A DNA stretch of 64,000 bases, taken from positions 1 through 64,000 of the forward strand of contig CAYUYV010000006.1 in NCBI GenBank assembly GCA_964449455.1, given 5' to 3'. Below, piece by piece: positions 25,755 through 34,127 of the stretch (its first letter is position 1; the number at the start of each line of letters is the position of its first letter). The DNA comes from CAYUYV01 sp964449455. Lineage in GTDB: Bacteria > Pseudomonadota > Alphaproteobacteria > JAJFIK01. The translations under genes and the position numbers were made by a program. The notes under the pieces were generated by a model. The model searched no databases, was not told where the DNA came from, and worked only from the letters and a program-made list of their open reading frames with translations.

Positions 25755-26036
25755 CGTTGTGCCTTAAGCGTCAAATACCCCAGAGGCGTCAAGTGTCCAG
25801 CACATCCCGTCACTTTAATGCATCCGCCGATTGGGTCGCCGAGCTGATTGCCGCTAGCTGTATCAGGACTTTTTATGCCTGATTGATGGCGCTGATCGCT
25901 CCTTGACCACCTTGCCTTTCTGTGGGCTTGCGAACACGATGCGCGCAAGAGGGTTAATCGGCGCAGCGTAACCGTGACGGGCGGGCTTGGTCGCCATGCA
26001 CAGGCTCGAGTCCAGACCGGTTAGAAAGGAAATCGT
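25755..26036. promoter_or_regulatory. Divergent crtI-crtE promoter region with inverted repeat
   Basis: The 280-base region between divergent carotenoid genes must hold both promoters. It contains ATCAGG (25862-25867) and CCTGAT (25878-25883), an inverted repeat with a 10-base AT-rich spacer that could be an operator. I see no clear PpsR/CrtJ site. Operator function is inference. Confidence 0.35.
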
Positions 26037-27041
26037 ATGGGGGATTTGACCGGTGCCGCGCGGGGTTTTCGCGTGATGGACCCAATTCCGATCGAGGTCT
26101 GGCGGACAGATATCGATCGGCGTCTTGAGGTTCTGAACGGTCAATCCCTGGCCGGCGCCGGTGCCCTTTATGATTCGGTCCGCTATAGCGCCTGCGCGCC
26201 GGGCAAGCGTCTTAGAGCTCTTTTGCTCCTTGCAGCCATTCGGGAATTTGACCAAGGCGACTCGGCCGCGGCAAATGCAGGCTGGGAGCCTTCTCTTTCG
26301 TCAACATCCTGTGCTCCTGGGGACACATTCCCCGAGGCAATCCTTGACCTTGCCTGCGCCGTCGAACTGATCCACGCCGCTTCGCTCATTTTCGACGATC
26401 TGCCCTCCATGGATAACGCCTCGCTGCGCCGGGGGCAGCCAGCCAATCACATTGTTTTTGGGGAAAGCACCGCGATCCTGGCTGGGATCTCGTTGTTGTC
26501 CCAGGCTTTTGGCCTCATTGCCGGCAGTGGTGCCGGAACGCCGGAGGCGCGCAATCGCTTCGTTGCGGCGCTCAGCGAAGCGGTCGGGGTCCGTGGTCTT
26601 GCGGCGGGTCAGCAAGCGGATCTCGATCGCCGCGTTACCACGGCATCTGCGCCGATCGGCGCGATTCACGCCGCAAAGACCGGTGTCCTGTTTGCTGTTG
26701 CGGCCCAGGGCGGCGGCCTTATTGCCGGGGCCAATGAGGCGGACTGCACCCGGCTCCATGGCCTCGGATTGTCGATCGGTCTTGCCTTTCAGGCCTTTGA
26801 CGATGTCCTCGATGCCGCCGGATCTACTCGGCACACGGGCAAGGATGTGGGGCAGGACCAGCGCCTGGGCGATGAGCGGGGAACCGTGGTGCTGGCTCGG
26901 GCCCGTGTCGCCATCCGGGATCATCTGGGGGCCGTAGAAGATGCGGTAAACGACCTTGACCGGGGCAATCAGGCGCTGCGCGGGTACACGCGGCATTTAC
27001 GCGCGGCACTCGAACGTCACCTGCGCCTGTGCAATGGGTAA
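26037..27041 (+). CDS. crtE: Geranylgeranyl diphosphate synthase CrtE
   Basis: A trans-isoprenyl diphosphate synthase of 334 residues. The first aspartate-rich motif is DDLPSMDNASLRRGQ (about 121) and the second is AFDDVLDAAG (about 244). PGKRLRALLLLAA near residue 55 binds the homoallylic substrate. It should make the C20 precursor for phytoene. AAGGAAATC immediately upstream supports ATG 26037. A less conserved insertion (about 75-100) comes before the first motif. An ABC transporter gene follows 54 bases downstream. Confidence 0.88.
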   Translation: MGDLTGAARGFRVMDPIPIEVWRTDIDRRLEVLNGQSLAGAGALYDSVRYSACAPGKRLRALLLLAAIREFDQGDSAAANAGWEPSLSSTSCAPGDTFPEAILDLACAVELIHAASLIFDDLPSMDNASLRRGQPANHIVFGESTAILAGISLLSQAFGLIAGSGAGTPEARNRFVAALSEAVGVRGLAAGQQADLDRRVTTASAPIGAIHAAKTGVLFAVAAQGGGLIAGANEADCTRLHGLGLSIGLAFQAFDDVLDAAGSTRHTGKDVGQDQRLGDERGTVVLARARVAIRDHLGAVEDAVNDLDRGNQALRGYTRHLRAALERHLRLCNG

Positions 27042-27095
27042 GGTTCGCAGGCAGGCCATGGTGCGGTCTTTCATTCTTTCATCGGGGTAGGGTGC

Positions 27096-28214
27096 ATGGC
27101 GGCTGTCTCAGGCAAGGTCTCTCGCGACGCCTCTGGCGGACCGCCTCTCCTCGTGGATGATGTGCGGATCCGATATGGCAGCCGGACTGTTGTCGACGGG
27201 GTCAGCCTGTCCCTGGCGGCCGGCGAGATCTACGGGCTGCTGGGGCCCAACGGGGCTGGCAAATCCACGCTTATCCGCGCCATGTGCGGGCGCATGCGCC
27301 TTGCAGGCGGTAACATCCTCATTCATGGCAAGCGTATTCGGCCTGGGGCGGGCCCGTCCCCCCATCTCGGCCGGGTCGCCCAAAAAGTCGCCTTGCTTGA
27401 GCATCTGACCGTGCGAGAGAACCTGTCGACCTTCGGTCATCTTTTCGGCCTTGGCGGTCGGCGCCTGCGCCTTCGCACAAGGGATGTTCTGGAGCGGCTC
27501 GACATTGCTTCTTTGGCCCGCGTCGGGGTCGCGCGCTTGTCAGGCGGCCAGCGGCAAAGGCTGCACATCGCTGTGGCCCTGCTCACCGAGCCCGACATTC
27601 TGATCCTTGATGAGCCCACCGTCGGCGTCGATCTGGCATCCCGCCAAAAGCTTTATGAGGTGCTTAAGGATTTGGCTAAGGGCGGCATGGCCATTCTCAT
27701 CACGACCCATGATCTGCCCGAGGCCCGCATCCTCTCCGATCGGGTCGGTATTCTCGTCGCCGGCCAATTGGTGGCGGAGGGCACACCGGATGCCCTGATC
27801 GACGACCGGTTCGGCGGCATGCGCAAGGCGCGGATTTGTGCCCGGACCGGCGCGGATCAGGCCAGGCTGGCGTTTCTTTCGCGGCTCGGCTTGTCCCGTG
27901 TGGGGCTGACCGAATGGAGCGGATTGCTGGACGAAGCCCTTGATCTGCCCCAGCTTTTTCAGAATTTTCAGCGCTGCCCGGATCTGATCACGGAATTGGT
28001 GCTCAGCCGTCCGGATCTGGAAGACCTGTTCGCCCATTGGCAGGATGGCGGGCCGCCGATGCCGGAGCTTTCGGAAGAAGAAATGGGAGGCCCGCAAGCC
28101 GCCCGCGAGACGCAGACATCCACGGGCCACGTCCTGATTGCCGCCGATCCCATTTATGACTTTGCGCCGGAGGATGTCTGTCCTGAACGCGCCATGCAAA
28201 GGATGGTGCAATGA
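27096..28214 (+). CDS. ABC-2 type transporter ATP-binding protein
   Basis: A 372-residue DrrA-like ABC ATPase with Walker A GPNGAGKST (about 53), signature LSGGQRQRL (about 149), Walker B ILILDEPTVGVD (about 169) and switch His in TTHDLPEAR. The C-terminal third (about 245-370) is an extension beyond the usual nucleotide-binding domain. It overlaps the permease gene by ATGA. Its position between crtE and crtZ suggests co-transcription with carotenoid genes; the substrate is unknown. Confidence 0.9.
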   Translation: MAAVSGKVSRDASGGPPLLVDDVRIRYGSRTVVDGVSLSLAAGEIYGLLGPNGAGKSTLIRAMCGRMRLAGGNILIHGKRIRPGAGPSPHLGRVAQKVALLEHLTVRENLSTFGHLFGLGGRRLRLRTRDVLERLDIASLARVGVARLSGGQRQRLHIAVALLTEPDILILDEPTVGVDLASRQKLYEVLKDLAKGGMAILITTHDLPEARILSDRVGILVAGQLVAEGTPDALIDDRFGGMRKARICARTGADQARLAFLSRLGLSRVGLTEWSGLLDEALDLPQLFQNFQRCPDLITELVLSRPDLEDLFAHWQDGGPPMPELSEEEMGGPQAARETQTSTGHVLIAADPIYDFAPEDVCPERAMQRMVQ

Positions 28215-29293
28215 AGCGCTTTGTCGTGGCCCGGGCCCTTGCCCTTGGCCTGTTCCGGGATTTTGGCGCCCTGGCCATGGCGTTTGTGCTTCCGCCCGCC
28301 GTGTTTGTTATCTTTGCGCTGATCTTTGCCCGTACCGCTGGCGCCGATATCCAGGTTGGTATCGCGATTGCTGACCTGGTGGACAGTGCGGAAACCCGCA
28401 CACTGAAGGACACGGTCATTGATGCTCCGACGGTGCGGCTCGTCCCGCCGGCCCAGGCGAGCCGCGATGGCATAGAGGCAATGCTACGCCGCGGGGAAGC
28501 CGATGCCGGGCTTGTCATCGGGCCAGCCGAAGCGCCGGGAGCGCCCCCATCGCTCATCGTGCTTGTCAGCCCGGCCCGCGAAATCGCCGGCACGGTCCTT
28601 TCCGGCACGGTCCGCCGCACCCTGATCGATACGCTTGGCGCTGGCATGCCGCCCCTTCCGGTTTCGGAGGAATCGGTCGGGCCCGATATCGCTGTTCCTG
28701 TCAGCATTCCTTATTACGCTGCCGCCGTGGCCATGCTGTTTCTGCTTCTGGCGGCATGTCAGGGCGCGCTCAGTCTGCATGAGGAACGGGAATCGGGTCT
28801 GCTCGATCGCATGAGCGGAGGACCGGGCGGCGTCGCCCCCGTGATTGACGGAAAGTTTCTCTATCTGACCGTTCAAGGCACGGTGCAGGTGGGCGTTATC
28901 TTTGCCGTGGCCGCATTCGGTTTCGGGGTTGAGATCCGGCCTGTATTCCTGCCCTGGCTGGCCACCACCATTTTGTGTGCCGCCGCTGCAGCAGGCCTTG
29001 GCCTCTTTTTCGTGACCCTATGCCGCACGCGCCGGCAAGCCATGACCGCCGGAAATATTATGGTCATGATCCTCTCGGCCCTGGGCGGCAGTATGATCCC
29101 CCGCTTTTTCATGCCACCGGAGATCCAGACCCTTGGATGGGCCACGCCCAATACCTGGGGTCTTGAAGCCTATGGCACTTTGCTGTGGCGCGGCGATTCG
29201 ATGGAGGCTCTCGTGCTGCCCTGGGGACTGCTCGGTGGTGCGGCTTTGGCCGGTGTCATTGGGGCACGGATCGCTGCGGCCCGCTGGGCGTGA
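28211..29293 (+). CDS. ABC-2 type transporter permease
   Basis: A 360-residue ABC-2 permease of the YhgE/DrrB/NatB general type. There is one N-terminal membrane helix, a large extracytoplasmic region (about 45-165), and a C-terminal block of about five helices (about 170-355). The sequence PRFFMPPEIQTLGWATPNTWGLEA is typical of the last conserved loop. It starts inside the ATPase stop codon and forms the export pair with it. Whether it exports a lipid, a pigment-related molecule or a toxin cannot be told from sequence. Confidence 0.85.
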   Translation: MKRFVVARALALGLFRDFGALAMAFVLPPAVFVIFALIFARTAGADIQVGIAIADLVDSAETRTLKDTVIDAPTVRLVPPAQASRDGIEAMLRRGEADAGLVIGPAEAPGAPPSLIVLVSPAREIAGTVLSGTVRRTLIDTLGAGMPPLPVSEESVGPDIAVPVSIPYYAAAVAMLFLLLAACQGALSLHEERESGLLDRMSGGPGGVAPVIDGKFLYLTVQGTVQVGVIFAVAAFGFGVEIRPVFLPWLATTILCAAAAAGLGLFFVTLCRTRRQAMTAGNIMVMILSALGGSMIPRFFMPPEIQTLGWATPNTWGLEAYGTLLWRGDSMEALVLPWGLLGGAALAGVIGARIAAARWA

Positions 29294-29321
29294 TTGAGCG
29301 CTGGGCCAGGAGGACGCCGGA

Positions 29322-29834
29322 ATGGTGAGCACTGAATTGACAGAGTGGGGCCTGGCACTCGGCCTTTTCCTTGCGGCCTTCTTCGGGATGGAAGCGGCTG
29401 CCTGGCTGATCCATCGCTACATCATGCATGGGCCCTTATGGGTGCTGCACCGGTCCCATCACGAGCCGCGGACGGGCCCGTTTGAGCGCAATGACTGGTT
29501 CGCGGTGATATTCAGTCTTCCGGCGATCGTGGCCATCTTCATTGGTCTGCGGGGCACGGACTGGCTCGTCCCCATTGGCGTCGGGATCAGTGCCTATGGG
29601 GTCGCCTATTTCCTGGCCCATGACGTGCTCGTCCACCGCCGCCTCAAGCTTCTGCCCGTGCCAAAGTCAGGCTATCTTGCCCGGCTGCATGAAGCCCATA
29701 TGCTGCATCACGCGGTCCGTGGACGGACGGGCTGCGTGTCTTTCGGCTTTCTGTATGCGCCCACGCCCAGCCATCTGCGCCGTCTGCTGGACGACCGCAA
29801 GCCGGGCCACGCCCTCAAAGAGCAGCCGTCCTGA
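29322..29834 (+). CDS. crtZ: Beta-carotene hydroxylase CrtZ
   Basis: A 170-residue membrane di-iron hydroxylase with the full set of histidine motifs: HRYIMHG (about 31), HRSHHEP (about 43), HDVLVHRR (about 104) and HEAHMLHHAV (about 125). Length and motifs match bacterial CrtZ, which adds 3-hydroxyl groups to beta-ionone rings. It follows the ABC permease by 28 bases, so it belongs to the crtE-ABC-crtZ unit. Its presence implies a cyclic carotenoid product, although no cyclase is in the window. Confidence 0.9.
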   Translation: MVSTELTEWGLALGLFLAAFFGMEAAAWLIHRYIMHGPLWVLHRSHHEPRTGPFERNDWFAVIFSLPAIVAIFIGLRGTDWLVPIGVGISAYGVAYFLAHDVLVHRRLKLLPVPKSGYLARLHEAHMLHHAVRGRTGCVSFGFLYAPTPSHLRRLLDDRKPGHALKEQPS

Positions 29835-29863
29835 CCAGCGACTCTTCTGCCTGCGGCCTGTGC

Positions 29864-30044
29864 AGTCAGCCCTGGATCGTCAGCCCCGGATCGTCAGCCC
29901 CGGNNNNNNNNNNNNNNNNNNNNNNNNNNNNNNNNNNNNNNNNNNNNNNNNNNNNNNNNNNNNNNNNNNNNNNNNNNNNNNNNNNNNNNNNNNNNNNNNN
30001 NNNGGATCGTCAGCCCCGGATCGTCAGCCCCGGTTCGTCAGCCT
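29864..30044. repeat. 14-nt tandem repeat interrupted by gap
   Basis: Copies of GGATCGTCAGCCCC flank the third N run on both sides, with degenerate copies at each outer edge. The array lies between convergent crtZ and tyrA and reaches into tyrA: the tyrA stop codon is the TGA contained on the minus strand of the repeat (GGGGCTGACGATCC). Confidence 0.9.
29904..30003. other. Assembly gap, 100 N
   Basis: Exactly 100 unknown bases flanked on both sides by the same 14-nt repeat; true size unknown. Confidence 0.98.
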
Positions 30045-30792
30045 TGTGAAGGGCGGTCTCTACCCGGCGAACCGCATCGAAAAACGCGCTGCGGGCTTCA
30101 GGCGCATACGGATTTTCAAGCTCAATGGCGCGGAACAGTTCGGCGCTGTCATCCGCGATGAACCCAACAGCCTGACGAAGCAGATCGTAACTCACCGTGG
30201 TCTGCTCGAATTCTCCAAGATCGAGACCCAGCAGGGTCTTGCCGATCAGATGGGTGATCCCTTGGACATAAGCCAGTTCCCGGTCATGGCGTTCCGGTGT
30301 CGTCTCGATCACCGTGAGGCCAAGCCGCCTGCGGCAAAATGCGGCCACAAGACCGGCGCGCCGACCCCGCACGGGACAGACACTGATTTTTAAACCGCCG
30401 ATCCCGTCCCGCGCGCTTTGAGGTCCGAAAAGGGGATGGGTACAGACAATATCGGCGTGGTTAGGGAGAAGGGCTGAAAGAAGCTGCGCCGGCTTCACCT
30501 TGACCGACCCCACATCGAGAACGAGCGCTCCTGGCATCACATGATCCGCCATGGCAAGCACCGCGGCCTCCATGGCCTGCACCGGCACGGCCAGAATGAC
30601 GATCGGCGCCCGGGCCGCCTCCTCAAAAGATCCCGCTGTGACGCCCAGGTCCTGGGCAATGGGGGCCAAGTCCGCTCGCTGGTCCGCCAGGGTGATATCG
30701 AAATGGGGCCGCAAATGGGGAACCATGAACTGGCCGAAGGCGCCGGCGCCGATCAGGCCAAGGGGGCGATGGAGGAGGGCAGATGGGGACAT
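30010..30792 (-). CDS. Prephenate/arogenate dehydrogenase (TyrA family)
   Basis: A 260-residue NAD(P)-dependent dehydrogenase of tyrosine biosynthesis. GLIGAGAFGQFM (about 12-23) is the Rossmann motif, VLDVGSVKVKP the following strand region, THPLFGPQSARDG (about 118) carries the catalytic-site His, and YVQGITHLIGKTL (about 174) the substrate region. It most resembles the short bacterial/plant arogenate type. The last codons ADEPGLTIRG and the stop lie in the 14-nt repeat, so repeat slippage could change the C terminus. The product is monofunctional; no chorismate mutase or ACT domain is seen. Confidence 0.82.
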   Translation of the reverse strand: MSPSALLHRPLGLIGAGAFGQFMVPHLRPHFDITLADQRADLAPIAQDLGVTAGSFEEAARAPIVILAVPVQAMEAAVLAMADHVMPGALVLDVGSVKVKPAQLLSALLPNHADIVCTHPLFGPQSARDGIGGLKISVCPVRGRRAGLVAAFCRRRLGLTVIETTPERHDRELAYVQGITHLIGKTLLGLDLGEFEQTTVSYDLLRQAVGFIADDSAELFRAIELENPYAPEARSAFFDAVRRVETALHKADEPGLTIRG

Positions 30793-31088
30793 GGGTCACG
30801 AACCGTGTTGTGATGCGTTGGGCAAATCGCGCCGGCTCGCCAGTGGCGCATTATGTGGCGCCTTATGTGGCGCGCGGTCGGTGCCGCTGAGCGGTCTGCA
30901 GTGGTCGGATGGATTGGCCGGGAATGCAAGCCCCCAAAGCTGGGTCGCGCTGATGCCAGGGCCTGGTGGTTCGACGGAAACATGTGCATCCTTCAAGCGG
31001 TGCATCCGAAAGCCAGTGTTTCGGCCCTAAGAACCGCTCGCAAGCCATTGTTTCTCGTGGAACTTTTGGCTCGAATGTTCGAGCCGAT
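30793..31088. other. Intergenic region upstream of tyrA
   Basis: Nearly 300 bases between the PssE-like gene and tyrA, both on the minus strand. It holds a perfect inverted repeat GGCTCGAA-TG-TTCGAGCC at 31068-31085 just after the PssE-like stop codon, but without a T run on the minus strand. No further gene is supported. Confidence 0.4.
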
Positions 31089-31580
31089 TCACTGGGGCCG
31101 GATGACTTTCCGCACGGCGTCGATCAGCCGGTCTTCGGCATAAGGGCCGAGTGGCGGGTTCTTCTCGGCATTGGTGAGAATTGCGTCAATCAGGGGGCCG
31201 ACCTCATGGGCCTGATCGGCGATATGGACGCCAGGACGCCCCTTGAAATGCTCAACGGTGGCCAGCTGGTGATCATTGCGGTGTTCGCGCAAGGCCATGC
31301 GACGGGGCATCACCAAAACCGGCTTGCTGCGCATCAGCGCGGAAATGATTGATCCGGTCCCGGCATGGGCAACGATCAGGGCGGCGTCATCGCAGTATTT
31401 TTCAAAGGCTGCGGGTTCGATGCGGGCAGCCCATTCGAAATGCTTCGGTTCGTAATTGTCCGGAGTGAGTTCGGAAATCTGTCCAAAGATCTGCACCTGC
31501 TGGTGATCCTTGGCCCAGGAGTCGACGGCCATCACCAGACGGTCAAAGGACAATTGGGTGCCGACGGTCACAAAAATCAT
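31089..31580 (-). CDS. PssE/Alg13-like glycosyltransferase catalytic subunit
   Basis: A 163-residue protein starting MIFVTVGTQLSFDRL, the hallmark of the Alg13/PssE/EpsF half of bipartite GT28-type glycosyltransferases. VAHAGTGSIISALMRSKPVLVMPR (about 72-95) is the UDP-sugar binding region and EHRNDHQLA the end of the site. It begins at the ATG that overlaps the stop of the PssD-like partner (ATGA). Together the two act at the membrane to extend a lipid-linked oligosaccharide in exopolysaccharide synthesis; the sugar is unknown. Confidence 0.85.
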   Translation of the reverse strand: MIFVTVGTQLSFDRLVMAVDSWAKDHQQVQIFGQISELTPDNYEPKHFEWAARIEPAAFEKYCDDAALIVAHAGTGSIISALMRSKPVLVMPRRMALREHRNDHQLATVEHFKGRPGVHIADQAHEVGPLIDAILTNAEKNPPLGPYAEDRLIDAVRKVIRPQ

Positions 31581-32044
31581 AAAACCGCACCGCGATAGAG
31601 AGGCCCTTGCCCATTCCCCTGGGCGAGGTGATCCCATTGGGTCAGCCACAATGTGCAGTAGCGTCCTGCCATCTCCCCTGACATGGACAGCTCTTCGGCA
31701 TTTGCAATGCTGTCGACCCAGATCGTCTCTGCGCCGATGAGACGGCCAAAGCGCACCGCGAAATAGCCAGGGGCCGCGCCGGTTGTGACAATGACATCGG
31801 GTCGGATGCGCAGAACCAGCATCAAGACCATGAACATTTGCTTGGCAAGCAACCAGCGATCCCAGCGGCTGGCGTCGGTCACGACGTAAAAGCGCGGGCG
31901 CGGTGCGTCGGGATCGGTGGACTCCTGTTTGACCTCACCCAGATAGCCCCGGTCCGTGGTGACATAGTGCACGGCACAGCCGGCCCAGGCCGGCCTCAGG
32001 CGGCGCAGCTCCACCCAATGGCCGCCCCGCGAGGAGATCGCCAT
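31577..32044 (-). CDS. PssD/Alg14-like glycosyltransferase membrane-anchor subunit
   Basis: A 155-residue protein whose start AISSRGGHWVELRRLRPAW matches the Alg14/PssD GGHxxEL signature. QMFMVLMLVLRIRPDVIVTTGAAPGYFAV and IWVDSIANAEELSMSG are further landmarks. Alg14-type subunits bring the catalytic Alg13-type partner to the membrane and carry the acceptor site. ATG 32044 gives a slightly short N terminus; the frame is open a little upstream but offers only CTG. Confidence 0.82.
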   Translation of the reverse strand: MAISSRGGHWVELRRLRPAWAGCAVHYVTTDRGYLGEVKQESTDPDAPRPRFYVVTDASRWDRWLLAKQMFMVLMLVLRIRPDVIVTTGAAPGYFAVRFGRLIGAETIWVDSIANAEELSMSGEMAGRYCTLWLTQWDHLAQGNGQGPLYRGAVL

Positions 32045-32805
32045 GACCTTTGGACAGGCTTTTTGGCGGCTCTTCTTCAGGGTCCCCTCCCGATCATCGT
32101 CCGCTCAGATCGCCACTACGGGTGACTGGATCGGCACCACAAGTCCGTTCAATCGACGCAACACCCGCCCAGCGCACGAAGAAGCTGTGGTCTCACGCCG
32201 AAACAGTCATCCGACCCACGGTCAGATTCCGCCTGCTAGAGGCACTGGAAAGCTGAATAGGTATCACACTACGACTTTTCCAGATTGTAATGCGCAAAAA
32301 GTCATTCAAGGTGCAAGCAAGGGCGACGGGAAAATCGAGAAAGTGGAAGACCTATTCCGGCGCGCTGCCAAACTGGTGGACACCGGCAGCTATCCCGGCC
32401 CAGGCCAAAAGTGTCGGCGATCCGTCCAGGGTAATCCGATGTATTCTGCGCCACATGGACTTTTCCACATGGATCACCTGTCAGGAAAATCCCATCCGTG
32501 CCCCAATTTGTGAATGACCTGTCCACGCCGCCAAGCCGTAGCCTATTCGTCAAGAGAATACAAAAATCAATCGGTGTCGCAATCAACAATTGAAGCTAAA
32601 CAAGTGGATAAGTTTCAGACTGGCATGAAGTTGGGTGCTTATTTTTCCCGCTACCTATCAAAACGATTGATCACCAGGCAGTATTGATCCAAGCCGGATT
32701 TCGGTTGACAACACGGGGGCGAATTGGGAAGGCCGGGGTCTTGACGGACGACGCGTGGGCCATCAGGGGCATGCCGTCGCTTCCGCCACGATCGGGAGAG
32801 TGGGT
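32045..32805. other. Long divergent intergenic region with AT-richer core
   Basis: About 760 bases separate the divergent PssD-like gene and the XrtV accessory gene. The part from about 32240 to 32700 is visibly lower in GC than neighbouring DNA. Open frames here (up to 156 codons) have no recognisable features. It probably holds regulatory sequence for exopolysaccharide genes on both sides, or a decayed gene. Confidence 0.45.
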
Positions 32806-33051
32806 ATGAGCACACCTTATGATTGGGGAACGGTTCTGATCTTTATCGGGATTGTCGTTCTCTTTTTCCGGCGCCAGCAACAGGGGCAGGACGAAGATCT
32901 CTCGCGCTATATCATGGCGTCGATCGGCTGTGCCCTAGCCAATTACTTCGGCAATGCCGGCTTTCACATTGCCGGTCTAAGTCTGATCGGCGCTGTGCTC
33001 TTCTATGTCTATTTCTATATTTACAGCCGCCAGAGCATGTCTGACCAATAA
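32806..33051 (+). CDS. XrtV sorting system accessory protein-like small membrane protein
   Basis: An 81-residue protein with two membrane helices: STPYDWGTVLIFIGIVVLFFRRQQQ and AGLSLIGAVLFYVYFYIY, joined by SRYIMASIGCALANYFGNAG. This arrangement (TPYDW...LIVLF.R..., then a GCA.ANY.GN.G core) recalls the short accessory proteins found next to XrtV exosortases. GGGAGAGTGGGT precedes ATG 32806. The exosortase itself is not in the window. It converges with the EpsD-type PPIase gene. Confidence 0.6.
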   Translation: MSTPYDWGTVLIFIGIVVLFFRRQQQGQDEDLSRYIMASIGCALANYFGNAGFHIAGLSLIGAVLFYVYFYIYSRQSMSDQ

Positions 33052-33155
33052 GGCAAGTGGGCCCGGCCGCGCTCGGACATCGCGGCCGAGACGCGTGGGG
33101 CCAAACCTGTCACATGCCGGGCAGGGTCGGGTCCCGCACGGGCCTTCAGTCCATT

Positions 33156-33191
33156 TTAGTTCTTCGCACCCTGTTAATTCTTCGCACCCTG
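33156..33191. repeat. 18-nt tandem duplication of the EpsD-type stop region
   Basis: On the minus strand CAGGGTGCGAAGAATTAA is followed at once by CAGGGTGCGAAGAACTAA, so the last codons QGAKN and the stop codon are duplicated in tandem. Only the first copy is translated. Confidence 0.75.
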
Positions 33192-34127
33192 GCGTTCGAC
33201 CTGCATTTCGTTGCGCTGGCGTTCGATTTCCTGGCGGCGCTGAGGCGACAGAAGTTCCATATCCGAGAAATCACCAAAAAGGTCGATCCGTGAGCTGAAG
33301 ATAAGCTGGTCGATCAGCTGCTGGGATTTGAAGGTGTTCCGCTGGCTGCTGATGATGTACTCAGCCACTTTGCGCGCATCTTCGCCCTCAATAGGCACAT
33401 TCTCTGTGGCGATGATCTGGGAATAGGCGAGGGCTTCACTTGTCTTGATCAGGAACACTTCGTTCGGAGCCATTTCCTCCAGGCTTTGCACGAGCTGGGC
33501 GGGAAGCTGGTTGGCGTAAACGGTGTTCAGCTTTTTGGACACAGGGACATTCCAACCGGCAAGCGCGGTCTCGATCTGCCGGAAGTCCGTCATCTCCTCC
33601 AGATAGGTCTCCATCTGCTCATTCACGAGCGAGCGCTGCACAATGAGCTGATCGAACACATATTGCCGGCGAGCCTCGAAATAGTGCGGGTTCTGCTCAA
33701 TGAAATTGGCAAGGTCCACCGGCGACACCGGAAGCTGTTCGGCAAGTCGGTTCTTGAGATAGGCGAATGCGAGGACCTGGTCCCGCGCGCGGCGCAAGGC
33801 CATCTGGGTATCGGGTGTCTTTTGCAGGCCGCGCTGGCGGGCTTGTTGCGATAGAACAGTGCGCCCCACAATCCGGCGCAAAAGGCCTTGAGAGATTTTT
33901 TCCTGATCTTCCGGGTCAACGGCGGTGATGTTGAGAGCCTGCAATTCGGCCCGCAGCTCACCCACGGTGACTTCATAGCCGTTGATATTGGCAACGACCT
34001 GGGACTTCGGTTTCTTCGCGCGGCTTTCGTCGGCATTGTCGCAGGCAGCGAGGGCCAAGCCCATCACAACCGCCAGACCAGCCATTTCCAGTCCCTTGCG
34101 CACCGTTTGCCATGTCATCATCCGCAT
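33174..34127 (-). CDS. EpsD-family peptidyl-prolyl cis-trans isomerase lipoprotein
   Basis: A 317-residue protein with a lipoprotein signal (LAVVMGLALAAC, lipobox Cys near residue 24) and a SurA/PpiC-like body. VVANINGYEVTVGELRAEL (about 40-58) is the conserved N-terminal chaperone start, and a parvulin-like region occupies about 145-260. EpsD-family isomerases accompany exosortase-associated exopolysaccharide loci. ATG 34127 (MRMMTWQ) follows GGGTGGGT; two further ATGs lie within three codons. Its neighbours support a role in folding export proteins for the polysaccharide. Confidence 0.75.
   Translation of the reverse strand: MRMMTWQTVRKGLEMAGLAVVMGLALAACDNADESRAKKPKSQVVANINGYEVTVGELRAELQALNITAVDPEDQEKISQGLLRRIVGRTVLSQQARQRGLQKTPDTQMALRRARDQVLAFAYLKNRLAEQLPVSPVDLANFIEQNPHYFEARRQYVFDQLIVQRSLVNEQMETYLEEMTDFRQIETALAGWNVPVSKKLNTVYANQLPAQLVQSLEEMAPNEVFLIKTSEALAYSQIIATENVPIEGEDARKVAEYIISSQRNTFKSQQLIDQLIFSSRIDLFGDFSDMELLSPQRRQEIERQRNEMQVERQGAKN

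Noticed and set aside
29864..30044. Possible CRISPR or integron attachment array
   Set aside because: Units are only 14 nt and contiguous, without spacers or an integrase.
32043..32513. 156-codon plus-strand frame in the exopolysaccharide spacer
   Set aside because: No motif, starts opposite the PssD start codon, and composition does not look coding.
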